64,000 nucleotides of DNA from an uncultured Clostridia bacterium (GCA_910580105.1 CAJTWN010000003.1:201424-265423); one strand, 5' to 3'. Counted from the first letter of the stretch, positions 25,991-35,385 are shown. Program-made: numbers and translations. The notes: a model not told the origin generated them from the sequence alone.

Positions 25991-27337
25991 CTATTCTTCC
26001 TTGGTTTTATCCAGACTTGACGAATACCGCATTTTACTTGCCGGTTGTACATTATTTTTTATTATGTCTCTTACTGTATCTTTAAACGCTTGCTCGTCAT
26101 CCGGACAATAATAATAATTGAGAAGGAATTCATCATTTATTTCACGTATACCATAATCATTCCCCAAATTTTGCAGGAAGAAACAACGCATATTCCCTTC
26201 TTTATCAAATACAGAAAGGACATATCGAATTTCAGATGCTTCCCTATTGTTTTCTTTAAATTTAACCAAAATCATCTGATGCGCGGCATCCAACTCTCCC
26301 GTTTCAACTTCCAGTTTCTGTCCGGCTTCCATGCCCATCTCTTCCTGAATACCTTTGAAATATGCCAAAAGTTCTTTTTTGCCTTCCACGCTTACTAAAT
26401 ATTTATAATCTGAACTTTTTTGGATAAACGATGCAGCCGATACAAATGTATAGTCCCAGCTTTCTGCAACAAAATCATTAACTGCCTGCTTATTCGTTTT
26501 AACAGCCTGTAAAACCGTTGCTTGGTTTTCTTTCAGGTCAAAATAATACTGCATCAAGAAATTCACTTTCATTTGGAGAGACAATTCTTCCAAACGCACC
26601 TTATCTTCGTCAATCAGCGTAACATTGACGCCGTCTGCATTATATACAAGTACCGCAATATCAATTGTTTTTCCGGTTGAAGGATTGATCGCCTTGCCAA
26701 TCAGCTTGCCATTTTTGTCTTTTACTTCAACCATAACTTTTTCTTCTTTATTGTTGCGTACCATCATCTCAATTATATCTACATCTTCATACCAAACCAC
26801 AGTATACCCTTCAAGATCCTCATTTGTGACTCTTTCTCCAACCGCCGGCTTTTCCTCTTTGGCATCTTCCTCTTTGGGTTCTTCTTCCCGCACGTCAGTC
26901 TGTTTTTGATAAGTAATCAAAACCTTCTGCTCTTCTTCATTCCAGTCAACGTCCGCGCCAATCCCCTCCGAAATTGCGCGCACCGGTACCATGGTTCTGT
27001 CGTTGATCAAACGCGCTGGTACGTCCAATATAACATCTTCTCCATTTTTCTTCATCACAACATCATCGATCACCACCTGAATGGTAATGCCATCTGCCGC
27101 CACCTTCGCTGTCTGGCTGGCGTCATCCCAGCTAACCTCCGCTCCCATCGCTTCAAAGATTGCACGCAGCGGCACCAGGGTCCGGTCGTTTTCCGTCACC
27201 GGCTCCACTTCTGATTCAACTTTTTCACCGTTAATCCAAATCGTAATCGGTATCTCATCTGCAAAAACATACGTCCCAAATGTCACACATTGCAACAACA
27301 ACGCCGCGATTATTCCCCATATTACTCTCTTTTTCAT
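25991..27337 (-). CDS. Secreted protein with copper amine oxidase N-terminal-type domain (copy B)
   Basis: 448 residues from ATG 27337, with GGGAGG nine bases upstream; the frame also opens seven codons earlier. The signal peptide and two TLVPLRAIFEAMG/TMVPVRAISEGIG repeats are identical to copy A. The linker is acidic and lysine-rich (EEEPKEEDAKEEKP), unlike copy A. The C-terminal domain is a diverged paralogue of copy A's, sharing a V.L.E..... VNF ..... NK..V..FV...WD.. pattern. Probably an anchored or secreted surface protein. Upstream is a 180-bp AT-rich gap. Confidence 0.82.
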   Translation of the reverse strand: MKKRVIWGIIAALLLQCVTFGTYVFADEIPITIWINGEKVESEVEPVTENDRTLVPLRAIFEAMGAEVSWDDASQTAKVAADGITIQVVIDDVVMKKNGEDVILDVPARLINDRTMVPVRAISEGIGADVDWNEEEQKVLITYQKQTDVREEEPKEEDAKEEKPAVGERVTNEDLEGYTVVWYEDVDIIEMMVRNNKEEKVMVEVKDKNGKLIGKAINPSTGKTIDIAVLVYNADGVNVTLIDEDKVRLEELSLQMKVNFLMQYYFDLKENQATVLQAVKTNKQAVNDFVAESWDYTFVSAASFIQKSSDYKYLVSVEGKKELLAYFKGIQEEMGMEAGQKLEVETGELDAAHQMILVKFKENNREASEIRYVLSVFDKEGNMRCFFLQNLGNDYGIREINDEFLLNYYYCPDDEQAFKDTVRDIIKNNVQPASKMRYSSSLDKTKEE

Positions 27338-27452
27338 ACTTGTTTTCCTCCCTTTCACAGCTTATATCATCAATATATCATACTTTTTTTGAAATTACAA
27401 GTATTTTTTAGGTATTATATTGATTATTTTCAAAATTTTTCTAAAAAAACAC

Positions 27453-27486
27453 AAAAACCACTATATTTTAAAATATAGTGGTTTTT
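27453..27486. terminator. Bidirectional terminator
   Basis: AAAAACCACTATATTT and AAATATAGTGGTTTTT form a perfect 16-bp stem with a two-base loop. It ends the acyl-CoA synthetase transcript on the minus strand. Confidence 0.85.
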
Positions 27487-27517
27487 ATTATAAAAATAAG
27501 CACAATATGTACATAAA

Positions 27518-29188
27518 TCAAAGCGCCGCTTTTTTATCTCCATTACGAATTTGCGCCCGCTTAATTTTGCCGCCCAAAGTTTTAGGGAGCACATCGACAA
27601 ATTCAACAATGCGGGGATATTTATAAGGCGCGGTATTAAATTTCACATAATTCTGTAATTCTTTTTTTAACGCATCAGAGGGCTTAAATCCCTTCGCAAG
27701 CACAATAGTCGCCTTGACAACCTGGCCGCGAATGGGGTCAGGCGCACCGGTAATTGCACATTCTAAAACCGCTTCATGTTCCAAAAGGCAGCTTTCAATT
27801 TCAAAAGGGCCTATCCGGTAACCGGAACACTTGATAACATCGTCATGTCTGCCGATAAACCAATAATATCCGTTTTCGTCCCGCCAAGCCACATCCTTCG
27901 TGTCATACCATTTCCCATACAGCGTTTCCTGCGTAAGTGCTTCATCCTTATAGTATCCGATGAATAAACCCACCGGGGGATTATTTTTTACATCCCGGCA
28001 TATAATTTTGCCCTCTTCACCATTTTTGCAGGGATTCCCTTCCTTATCCACCAGCTGTATATCATAGAGAGGAGAAGGCTTTCCCATTGAACCCGGTATC
28101 GGCTCAAACCATTCAAAGTTTGCAAGAAGAACCGTAGATTCAGTCTGCCCGAACCCCTCATAAAGCTTAATTCCCGTCAGTTCATACCATTTGTTAAAGA
28201 CTTCCGGATTCAAAGGCTCGCCGGCAATACAACAATGTTTAATACAAGAAAGATCATACTGCGTTAAATCCTCCTGCAGCATAAACCGAAACATGGTCGG
28301 CGGCGCACAAAAGGTAGTTACTCCATATTTTGTAATAACTTCCAACAGTTTTGCCGGAATAAATCTATCCATATCATAAGCAAAAACAATCGCACCGCAT
28401 ATCCATTGTCCATAAATTTTACCCCAGCTGAATTTCGCCCATCCGGAATCCGAAACACTCAGATGCAGTTTTCCGTCCTGTACCTGCTGCCAATATTTCG
28501 CAGTTACAATATGGCCAAGAGGATGTGCAAAATTATGCTGAACCATTTTGGGCATCCCTGTTGTCCCTGATGTAAAATATACAACCATGGTATCATCCCA
28601 CCGTGTTGCCTCGTCTCCCACAGGGCGGGGAAAATCTTCAGACTGTGCAGCTATGCCTTCTTCAAAACTAAGCCACCCATCCCGTTTTATATCCACCAAA
28701 ATACGGTTTTCAATCACTTTTGTCTCCTGCATGGCCTGTTCAACCTGCTCGATAACAAAAGCATCATCCACACAAATTATCGTTTTTATATCTGCGGCTT
28801 CCGCACGAAAGATAATTTCCTTCTTTGTAAGCTGAAGGGAACCGGGGATCAGAATTGCCCCCAATTTATGAAGCGCAGTCGCACAAATCCAATATTCCCA
28901 CCGCCGGCGAAGAATCAGCATAACCACATCGCCCTTTTTAATGCCAAGACTTTTTAAATAATTTGCAGTCTTATTTGACAATTTCTTTATCTCTTCAAAC
29001 GTAAAAGTTTTTTCATGGCCATGATCATCACACCAAATCAAGGCAACCTTATTTTTATCCAGTTCTGCCCAAGCATCCACAATATCAAAACCAAAATTAA
29101 AATCTTCCGGTATATTCACCCGGTAATTTTCCTTAAAATCCTCGTACGAATCAAATGTAATTCTGGGCAAAAAACGTTTCAGCAACAT
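27518..29188 (-). CDS. Acyl-CoA synthetase (AMP-forming, medium-chain type)
   Basis: 556 residues from ATG 29188 (AAGGAG eight bases upstream); an upstream in-frame ATG lacks a ribosome site. ANL superfamily: the P-loop-like YFTSGTTGMPKM, the adenylation motif YEGFGQTES, the hinge DDVIKCSGYRIGPFEIE and the C-terminal catalytic lysine in LGGKIKRAQI. The family activates acids with ATP to acyl-AMP and then acyl-CoA. The opening region (IPEDFNFGFDIVDAWAELD) matches the medium-chain ACSM-like branch rather than acetyl-CoA synthetase. The substrate is probably a short- or medium-chain or aromatic acid. It is followed upstream by spmAB but not obviously in one operon. Confidence 0.9.
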   Translation of the reverse strand: MLLKRFLPRITFDSYEDFKENYRVNIPEDFNFGFDIVDAWAELDKNKVALIWCDDHGHEKTFTFEEIKKLSNKTANYLKSLGIKKGDVVMLILRRRWEYWICATALHKLGAILIPGSLQLTKKEIIFRAEAADIKTIICVDDAFVIEQVEQAMQETKVIENRILVDIKRDGWLSFEEGIAAQSEDFPRPVGDEATRWDDTMVVYFTSGTTGMPKMVQHNFAHPLGHIVTAKYWQQVQDGKLHLSVSDSGWAKFSWGKIYGQWICGAIVFAYDMDRFIPAKLLEVITKYGVTTFCAPPTMFRFMLQEDLTQYDLSCIKHCCIAGEPLNPEVFNKWYELTGIKLYEGFGQTESTVLLANFEWFEPIPGSMGKPSPLYDIQLVDKEGNPCKNGEEGKIICRDVKNNPPVGLFIGYYKDEALTQETLYGKWYDTKDVAWRDENGYYWFIGRHDDVIKCSGYRIGPFEIESCLLEHEAVLECAITGAPDPIRGQVVKATIVLAKGFKPSDALKKELQNYVKFNTAPYKYPRIVEFVDVLPKTLGGKIKRAQIRNGDKKAAL

Positions 29189-29365
29189 TGATTGTTCTCC
29201 TTTTCCGAGCCGTGACATCGCTCTTTTACAATTTCCGCAGCGCCTCTGCCATCGATGTCACCTTCCAAGAACCCTTGATGATCGAAAGTACTGCATTTCA
29301 AATTATAAACCAACCGGAAAAGAATTTCAATGGGTTTTTTGTAATTTAACCAATTATTAACATTT

Positions 29366-29884
29366 TTAAAACCATAGATGTGCCAGCAGTGCGGAAGCAA
29401 TAATCCCGGTTAAATCAGCCAGCAGCGCAGCGGCCAGCGTATGGCGGACCCTTTTGATACCCACAGCGCCAAAATATACTGCAACAGTATAAAATGTCGT
29501 CTCCGTGGAACCCATCATAATTGACGCCATTCTGCCGGACAATGAGTCTGGCCCGCAGTTTTTCAAAATATCCGTTACAATTGCAATGGACGCACTGCCG
29601 GAAACCGGGCGCAAAAATGCAAGAGGAAGCACTTCTTCCGTAAGACCGATCCGGCTGGTAAGCGGTGATAATGCCTGTGCAAGCAGCGTCAGCGCCCCGC
29701 TTGCGCGAAACATAGAAATTGCAACCATCAGCCCAATAAGCGGAACAATAATATTGACCATACTATGCAGGCCATCTTTCGCTCCTTCTATAAAACAATC
29801 ATAAACACTCACTTTACGGAACATTCCCAGCAAAATAAAAGCGCCAATCATCACCGGTATTGCATACATTGACCAACTCTTCAC
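29366..29884 (-). CDS. spmB: Spore maturation protein B
   Basis: 172 residues from GTG 29884. The GTG overlaps the spmA stop by four bases (GTGA), with AAGGAG upstream; longer frames into spmA would be spurious. It is a nucleoside-transporter-gate-type membrane protein with FRASGALTLLAQALSPLTSRIG, LRPVSGSASIAIVTDI and STETTFYTVAVYFGAVGI, the family hallmarks. With SpmA it is needed for spore-core dehydration in Bacillus and Clostridium. This supports an endospore-forming lineage. Confidence 0.93.
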   Translation of the reverse strand: MKSWSMYAIPVMIGAFILLGMFRKVSVYDCFIEGAKDGLHSMVNIIVPLIGLMVAISMFRASGALTLLAQALSPLTSRIGLTEEVLPLAFLRPVSGSASIAIVTDILKNCGPDSLSGRMASIMMGSTETTFYTVAVYFGAVGIKRVRHTLAAALLADLTGIIASALLAHLWF

Positions 29885-30462
29885 AGACGGGTTCTCCTTT
29901 CGAAAAATTTTGCCATCGTAATTCCAACCGTCAGTGCACAGACGCTGGAAATCCATATTGGGATCAGAATTTCCGCCGGCGCCGCAGAACCATATGTCTG
30001 CCGAAGTGAAATAACGGTGGTCGGAATCAGCTGAATTGAAGCAGTATTCAGCACAACAAACATACACATGGCATTGGATGCCGTCTGCCTGTGCCGGTTA
30101 ACTGCATCCAATTCGTTCATAGCCTTTAACCCCAAAGGAGTAGCGGCATTTCCCATGCCAAATAAATTGGCAACCATATTCATAACAATACTCCCCAGCG
30201 CCGGTGAATCCTTATCCAATTTAGGAAACATCAGCCGGGTCAAAGGCCGCAGAATTTTTGCAAGCATTTTAACCAGCCCGGCTCTTTCTCCAATTTTGGC
30301 AAGCCCGGTCCATAAACACATAATACCAAGAAGAGCAATACAGGTTTCAACCGCATCCGCAGCGCCGCTAACGGCGGCTGCTGAAGTTGCCTCCACCTGC
30401 CCGGTAAATACAGATACAATCAAAGAGAGGAGGATCATCCCTCCCCAAATATAATTCATCAT
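29881..30462 (-). CDS. spmA: Spore maturation protein A
   Basis: 193 residues from ATG 30462 (GAGGGG six bases upstream). It has the typical MNYIWGGMILLS start, SAADAVETCIALLGIMCLWTGL, the NLFGMGNAATPLGLKAM gate motif and the final PIWISSVCALTVGITMAKFFERR. Integral membrane protein with about five helices, co-translated with spmB through a GTGA overlap. It acts in spore core maturation. Confidence 0.93.
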   Translation of the reverse strand: MMNYIWGGMILLSLIVSVFTGQVEATSAAAVSGAADAVETCIALLGIMCLWTGLAKIGERAGLVKMLAKILRPLTRLMFPKLDKDSPALGSIVMNMVANLFGMGNAATPLGLKAMNELDAVNRHRQTASNAMCMFVVLNTASIQLIPTTVISLRQTYGSAAPAEILIPIWISSVCALTVGITMAKFFERRTRL

Positions 30463-30526
30463 TTCTTTCCCCTCGCTTTTTATCATGTTTATGCAGAAAA
30501 GCAGAGGGACATGCAAAAAAGCATAG

Positions 30527-30557
30527 AAAACCCCGCAGGAATAATCCTGCGGGGTTT
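30527..30557 (-). terminator. Terminator of the polysaccharide deacetylase gene
   Basis: AACCCCGCAGGA pairs with TCCTGCGGGGTT around ATAA. A T run follows on the plus strand and A-rich sequence on the other, so it can act both ways. Confidence 0.75.
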
Positions 30558-30574
30558 AATCGTTTACACTGTAA

Positions 30575-31588
30575 TTAAAAATTCGTATAGACCTTTCCAT
30601 TCTCCAATTTCTTTCCCTTTGCTTTCGCAAGCTCGGAAACGGTCACCAATTGATATCCTTTGGCCTGCAGTGCAGGAACAATTTTTTCTATTGCATCTAT
30701 ACTCGATCCATAAATATCATGAAACAAAACAATCGAACCATCCCGTACAGATTTCATCGTCTCTTGATATACACTATCCGCATTTCTGCTCTTCCAATCA
30801 AGGGTATCCACATCCCAGAGAATAATCGGCGTTCCCAAAGCTGCCTTCACCGTATCATTTGATGCGCCATAAGGCGGCCGTGTGACCGTCGGCCCATCGC
30901 CGATTGCATCCTTAATCAAATCATTGGTCTGCTGCACCTGTTTCTCAACGCCCTCTTTAGAAAGCTTGGTAAGCTGTGAATGATCGTACGTATGACTGCC
31001 AATCTCCATCCCCAGTTCTTTCATTCGTTGGATGATTTGTTTGGATCCCTTCACATTTTCAATATTTTTTCCCAACATAAAAAATGTAGCACGGGCATTT
31101 CTTGATTCCAAAAAGCTGAGCAGCCGTGAGGTTGTCCCGCTTCCGGGCCCGTCATCAAAGGTCAATGCCACCATTGGATGAAGGGGGTTCACATTATTCT
31201 TTGAAATTTTGTACCCTTTCCCCTCGTATTCCTCCACCTGACCCTTAAATACCTCAATTTCTTCGTCTTCCGGAGAAACCATCTTTATTAAAACGTCTTC
31301 TTTCTCTGCATACCAGCCAAGTCCCAAATAGGCGTCTTTATCATCACTTAAAATCGTAAGCTGCCTGCCATCCTCTGCCCAAACCGTAGTAATGACCTCT
31401 TTAAAAGAATTGTGCCACCCCTGCGTCTCGAAATAGGACACTTCATCCGGATTGGCCTCCAATGTTCTTCCATCGCTGCTGCACATAATCACTGCCTGGT
31501 CAACTGAAGTGTTCACCATTCCACTGCAAACAATCACTGCAATAAATGCGAGCAGGGCAATCAAAAAAACACGAATCCTGTTCATCAT
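30575..31588 (-). CDS. Polysaccharide deacetylase (NodB family), membrane-anchored
   Basis: 337 residues from ATG 31588; a frame 11 codons longer lacks a ribosome site. An N-terminal helix (FLIALLAFIAVIVCSGM) is a signal anchor. Residues ~35-135 hold short repeated modules ending in GWH/GWY/GKGY-type aromatics. The C-terminal NodB domain has TFDDGP (metal Asp), HTYDHSQL (metal His), RPPYGA, WDVDTLDW and LFHDIYGS. It removes N- or O-acetyl groups from peptidoglycan or a related polymer outside the cell. It could belong to sporulation (PdaA-like), but the added N-terminal region argues for a surface enzyme. Confidence 0.9.
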   Translation of the reverse strand: MMNRIRVFLIALLAFIAVIVCSGMVNTSVDQAVIMCSSDGRTLEANPDEVSYFETQGWHNSFKEVITTVWAEDGRQLTILSDDKDAYLGLGWYAEKEDVLIKMVSPEDEEIEVFKGQVEEYEGKGYKISKNNVNPLHPMVALTFDDGPGSGTTSRLLSFLESRNARATFFMLGKNIENVKGSKQIIQRMKELGMEIGSHTYDHSQLTKLSKEGVEKQVQQTNDLIKDAIGDGPTVTRPPYGASNDTVKAALGTPIILWDVDTLDWKSRNADSVYQETMKSVRDGSIVLFHDIYGSSIDAIEKIVPALQAKGYQLVTVSELAKAKGKKLENGKVYTNF

Positions 31589-31818
31589 CTGCCACACCCT
31601 CTCATTTTTTATTTTACTCATATCTGTTTATATGATACCCGATAATTCCTCTTCCGTCAATGCTTTTTACCTACTTTTTTGTAAAAATCCATCGAAAATA
31701 GTATCATACAGAGAGGCTGTTTTCGCCCAAAATTTTCGTCCGCAACACCTGTTTGCATATTAAAATATTTGCCGTGTCAAAATAAAGTCTGCAATGTTCT
31801 CTCATTTTCTATACAAAA

Positions 31819-31847
31819 ACCGGCGCTTCTCATACCGAAGCGCCGGT
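31819..31847 (-). terminator. Terminator of the amidase gene
   Basis: ACCGGCGCTTC and GAAGCGCCGGT form a perfect 11-bp stem. T runs follow on the minus strand, and it lies just past the amidase stop. Confidence 0.85.
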
Positions 31848-31860
31848 CCTCAATTTTTCA

Positions 31861-32418
31861 CTAAGGTTTAACAAACCGGTAAATTCCGTCATAGATTGCT
31901 TTTGCCGCCGCTTTCTGCCAAGCAGGGCTGTTGAGGTTAAGCGCCTCCGTCGGATTTGTTAAATATCCCAATTCAAGCAGCGTTGCCGGCATTCTTGTCC
32001 GCCGCAGCACTGCAAAATTTGCCTGCCGCACGCCATTGTCTTTCGAGCCAAGCTGCTCTACGAATGTGTCAACAATGGATTGCGCCAATTCTGCCGCACG
32101 TGTTCCCAGGCGATAAACATATGCTTCAAATCCATTGGCAGAGGGATTCAAAGAACTGTTAGTATGGATACTGATAAAATAATCTGCGCCCCAGTTGTTT
32201 GCCATCATTGCCCGGTTTCGAAGATCTGCATTTTTATCAGACAGAACATTTTCTGTCGGTGTCGTCCGATACTGCATCACTTCATAACCGCCCATACGCA
32301 AAAGCCGTGCCAGCTCGTTTGCCACATTCAAATTTACATACTGTTCAATGACACCATTGGCAACTGCACCGGGATCCGGGCCACCATGGCCTGCATCAAC
32401 AAATATTTTTGTTGCCAT
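31861..32418 (-). CDS. N-acetylmuramoyl-L-alanine amidase (Amidase_3)
   Basis: 185 residues from ATG 32418 (GAAGGG upstream). The whole protein is one zinc amidase domain. Metal ligands sit in VDAGHGGPDPGAV (His), a Glu in NGVIEQYVNLNVA and ISIHTNSSLNPSANG (His); the catalytic Glu is in PATLLELGYLTN. It lacks a signal peptide, so it may act on peptidoglycan after lysis or be exported unconventionally. Similar free-standing domains occur as phage-type endolysins and as CwlD-like enzymes. Confidence 0.9.
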   Translation of the reverse strand: MATKIFVDAGHGGPDPGAVANGVIEQYVNLNVANELARLLRMGGYEVMQYRTTPTENVLSDKNADLRNRAMMANNWGADYFISIHTNSSLNPSANGFEAYVYRLGTRAAELAQSIVDTFVEQLGSKDNGVRQANFAVLRRTRMPATLLELGYLTNPTEALNLNSPAWQKAAAKAIYDGIYRFVKP

Positions 32419-32798
32419 AATTTTTCCTTCCCTTCTCAAATAAACCGTAATGGACATAACCTTTAAAAACGTTGGTCATGCCCTGCTTCATCTTATGTTT
32501 GTTTCTTAATTTGGTGCAGGCATGTTCCTGTTCTGTAAAAAAAGTGCAAACTTTGTCGTAAACAAAAGATTTAATCGCTGTGTAACCACAATGTAATAAT
32601 GTTGTGTTATACTGAATTTGCAGAATATGGCGGACAATAAAAAAACCGAATTGTGCAGAAAACCACATTTGGTTATTTTTTGCTGTATATAATTCCTTTA
32701 TTTTTCTAAAGAAATACTTGAATCAGGCAAAATTTTATGAGAAAACCCGCCTTTTTACCGACATATTAAATAAAAAAATGTGAATCGTTAAAAATCTA
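32419..32798. other. Intergenic region between amidase and murA
   Basis: About 380 bases of AT-rich spacer between divergent genes. No supported gene; the minus-strand frame 32396-32668 has no family features and crosses the amidase start. Confidence 0.4.
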
Positions 32799-32827
32799 TT
32801 GCACTTTTATAAGTTGCTTGGTATAAT
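32799..32827 (+). promoter_or_regulatory. Predicted sigma-A promoter for murA
   Basis: TTGCAC, 17 bp, TATAAT, 57 bp before the start. A TTTTGTC/GACAAAA hairpin lies in the leader. Confidence 0.75.
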
Positions 32828-32883
32828 AAAAATGTTAGACTTTTGTCAGTGACAAAACATATCGACTATATGGGGGCATTTAA

Positions 32884-34191
32884 ATGGAAAAAATGGTAAT
32901 CTTGGGAGGAGCAAAACTCCAGGGCGATGTAGAAATCAGCGGTGCGAAAAATTCGGCCGTTGCTATTTTGGTTGCCGCTATTATGGTCAAAGGCAGATGC
33001 CATATTGAAAACGTTCCTCATGTCAGTGATATTGATGTCCTGATGGAAATCATCCGTAAGCTTGGCGGACAAGCTGAATTCATTGACAAAAGTGTTGTTG
33101 AAATTGATTGTTCTGATCTTACCTGTTTTGAAGCCCCTTATGACATGGTCAGACGAATCCGCGCCTCCTCTTATCTGATGGGTGCATTGCTGGGCAGATT
33201 CAAAAAAGCCCGCGTTGCTCTTCCCGGCGGCTGTGATTTCGGGGTTCGTCCGATTGACCAGCATATCAAAGGATTTGAAGCGCTGGGCGCAAAAGTATCC
33301 CTCGAATACGGCCTTGTGGACCTGCGTGCCGAAAAATTGCTTGGCGATACCATCTATCTGGATGTCGTCTCTGTTGGTGCGACCATCAACATCATGCTGG
33401 CCGCCGCTTTGGCTGAAGGAACAACCGTCATAGAAAGCGCCGCAAAAGAACCGCACATTGTCGATGTGGCCAATTTTCTCAACTGTATGGGGGCAAATAT
33501 CAAAGGCGCCGGCACCGATGTCATCAAAATAAAAGGCGTGCCGGAACTGCATTCTGGTTCTTACAGTGTAATTCCGGATCAGATTGAGGCCGGAACCTTT
33601 ATGCTGGCTGCCGCAGCCACCAGAGGGGATGTCACCATCAGCAATATCATTCCGAAACATATGGAATCGCTCAGTGCAAAATTAGAGGAAATGGGTGTTG
33701 GGGTAGAGGAGCAGGATGATGCCATCCGTATCTATGTCGACCGTCCCACACTAAAAAAAGCAAATGTAAAAACCCAGCCATATCCGGGTTTTCCCACAGA
33801 TCTCCAGCCGCAGATGCTCACACTTTTGACCATTGCACAGGGAACCAGCATCGTTACTGAAAATGTATGGGACAACCGTTTTAAATATGTAGACGAACTA
33901 AATCGTATGGGAGCAAACATCAATGTAGACGGCCGAATTGCAGTGGTTGACGGCTGTGAATATTTAACAGGCTCTCCTGTATCTGCCACAGATTTACGCG
34001 CCGGTGCCGCTTTGGTTATCGCGGGGCTTATGGCACATGGTGTTACAGAAATTTATAACTTAAAATATATTGACCGGGGTTATGAAAATTTTGAAGATAA
34101 ACTGCGCAGTCTTGGCGCGCAAATTACCCGGCGCACCGTTGAAGAGCCTCCTCAGCTTACAAAACTTGAAAAGAAGGTCTCCGGAAACTAA
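32884..34191 (+). CDS. murA: UDP-N-acetylglucosamine 1-carboxyvinyltransferase
   Basis: 435 residues. It transfers enolpyruvate from PEP to UDP-GlcNAc, the first committed step of peptidoglycan synthesis. Catalytic Cys117 sits in PGGCDFGVRP, the target of fosfomycin, and Lys22 in SGAKNSAVAIL binds substrate. EPT-family repeats are evident throughout. GGGGG lies nine bases before the ATG. It is followed 62 bp later by the WalJ-type gene, an order seen in related genomes. Confidence 0.95.
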   Translation: MEKMVILGGAKLQGDVEISGAKNSAVAILVAAIMVKGRCHIENVPHVSDIDVLMEIIRKLGGQAEFIDKSVVEIDCSDLTCFEAPYDMVRRIRASSYLMGALLGRFKKARVALPGGCDFGVRPIDQHIKGFEALGAKVSLEYGLVDLRAEKLLGDTIYLDVVSVGATINIMLAAALAEGTTVIESAAKEPHIVDVANFLNCMGANIKGAGTDVIKIKGVPELHSGSYSVIPDQIEAGTFMLAAAATRGDVTISNIIPKHMESLSAKLEEMGVGVEEQDDAIRIYVDRPTLKKANVKTQPYPGFPTDLQPQMLTLLTIAQGTSIVTENVWDNRFKYVDELNRMGANINVDGRIAVVDGCEYLTGSPVSATDLRAGAALVIAGLMAHGVTEIYNLKYIDRGYENFEDKLRSLGAQITRRTVEEPPQLTKLEKKVSGN

Positions 34192-34265
34192 ATCAGACTG
34201 GAAAACGCTGGAGCTTTACAGAACCGGCGTTTTTTCATAAATTAAAAGGAAAGGTGGCGGACGAT

Positions 34266-35048
34266 ATGCGCCTTTGTTCCATCAGCAGCGGAAGCCGCGG
34301 CAATGCGATTCTGGCTTACAGCGCAAAAACAAAACTTCTTGTCGATTGCGGAATCAGCGGCAAAACCGTCTGTCAGGGTCTTGAAACACTGGGGATCACT
34401 CCAGATTCTTTGCAGGGAATTCTCGTCACTCACGAACATATTGACCATACCAAAGGTATTGGTATTCTCTCCCGCAAATTTGACCTTCCCATCTATGCCA
34501 CAGAAAGTACATGGAAAGCAATGCCTGCCTCTATCGGTAAAATTGCACCCCATAATATCCAAAAAATACATGCAGATGACGCCTTTTTTATTGATGATAT
34601 AAAAATTGCTGCTTTTCCCATTCCCCACGATGCCGCAAATCCCATTGGGTACACACTTTCTGCAAATGGTGAAAAAGTAGCAGTGGCAACTGACATCGGG
34701 GAATTGCAGGAAGGCTTGTTTCGTGCTTTAAAGGGTTGTCAGTCTGTTCTTTTGGAAGCAAATCATGATATAAACATGCTTGAAATCGGCCATTACCCCT
34801 TTCCTCTCAAACGCAGAATCCGCGGAAAATTGGGCCACCTCTCCAATGACGAAGCAGGAAAAGCCGCTGAATTTCTTTTCCGCATGGGTGTAAAAAAAAT
34901 ACTGCTCGGTCATCTCAGCCAGGAAAATAACTATCCGATGCTTGCACTGCAAACCGTAAAAAATATTTTAACCGAAGCCAACATTCTTCCCGGACAAAAT
35001 ATTTGTCTGGAGGTTGCACTGCAAAATCAAATCAGTGCCATCATTTAA
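34266..35048 (+). CDS. walJ: WalJ/YycJ-type MBL-fold hydrolase
   Basis: 260 residues from ATG 34266; AGGTGG lies eight bases upstream, so it is preferred to the GTG at 34254. A metallo-beta-lactamase fold with the SSGSRGNA start, VTHEHIDHTKGI (HxHxDH zinc motif), ATDIGEL and the late LLGHLSQENN. The YycJ/WalJ family is linked to the cell-wall regulon WalRK and has proposed 5'-to-3' DNA exonuclease activity; no walRK is present here. It is probably co-transcribed with murA. Confidence 0.9.
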   Translation: MRLCSISSGSRGNAILAYSAKTKLLVDCGISGKTVCQGLETLGITPDSLQGILVTHEHIDHTKGIGILSRKFDLPIYATESTWKAMPASIGKIAPHNIQKIHADDAFFIDDIKIAAFPIPHDAANPIGYTLSANGEKVAVATDIGELQEGLFRALKGCQSVLLEANHDINMLEIGHYPFPLKRRIRGKLGHLSNDEAGKAAEFLFRMGVKKILLGHLSQENNYPMLALQTVKNILTEANILPGQNICLEVALQNQISAII

Positions 35049-35092
35049 ACAGAGCTAAAAACAACTTTAACGCTACATAACCAAAAATATAG

Positions 35093-35140
35093 AAAAACCA
35101 TTGTAAAAGGCTTGTGATTGCCCAAATACAATGGTTTTTT
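35093..35140. terminator. Bidirectional terminator after walJ
   Basis: AAAAACCATTGTA pairs with TACAATGGTTTTT across a 21-base loop. It ends the walJ transcript on the plus strand and overlaps the end of the small minus-strand gene. Confidence 0.75.
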
Positions 35141-35279
35141 AATTACGCGTTTTTTTTACACTGAATTGTTTGAGAGAAAAACCAAATCTTTCGCATATTT
35201 CTTTTCTGCTTTTTCCTTGCGTTCTCATTTCTATTCTTTCTTTTTCATACGCGTTCATATGTCGACAATTTCCGGGCAT
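35139..35279 (-). CDS. Small HTH-like protein (46 aa)
   Basis: 46 residues, with a perfect AGGAGG seven bases before the ATG and a terminator at its end. After the start MPGNCRHMNAYEKERIEMRT, the segment GKSRKEICERFGFSLKQF reads as a helix-turn-helix like the first DNA-binding motif of transposases and small phage regulators. The Shine-Dalgarno lies in one arm of a hairpin (35287-35325), so translation may be conditional. Function unknown. It may be a real regulator or the start of a lost transposase gene. Confidence 0.5.
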   Translation of the reverse strand: MPGNCRHMNAYEKERIEMRTQGKSRKEICERFGFSLKQFSVKKTRN

Positions 35280-35286
35280 AACAAAA

Positions 35287-35325
35287 CCTCCTATGGCAGT
35301 TATTTCAATTCTACCACAGGAGGTC
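35287..35325 (-). promoter_or_regulatory. Hairpin sequestering the small gene's ribosome site
   Basis: On the minus strand ACCTCCTGTGG pairs with CCATAGGAGGT, the latter holding the Shine-Dalgarno. On the plus strand the same hairpin precedes a T run and could be a terminator, so both readings are open. Confidence 0.45.
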
Positions 35326-35385
35326 TCTTTTTTCTATTGTCCCTTTTTACTGGGCTTGTGCAATTTTTCAGGGCGGCCTTGTATT

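Noticed and set aside
29885..30067. Longer start of spmB extending into spmA
   Set aside because: The longer N-terminus is an out-of-frame reading of spmA; the GTG with AAGGAG gives the normal family length.
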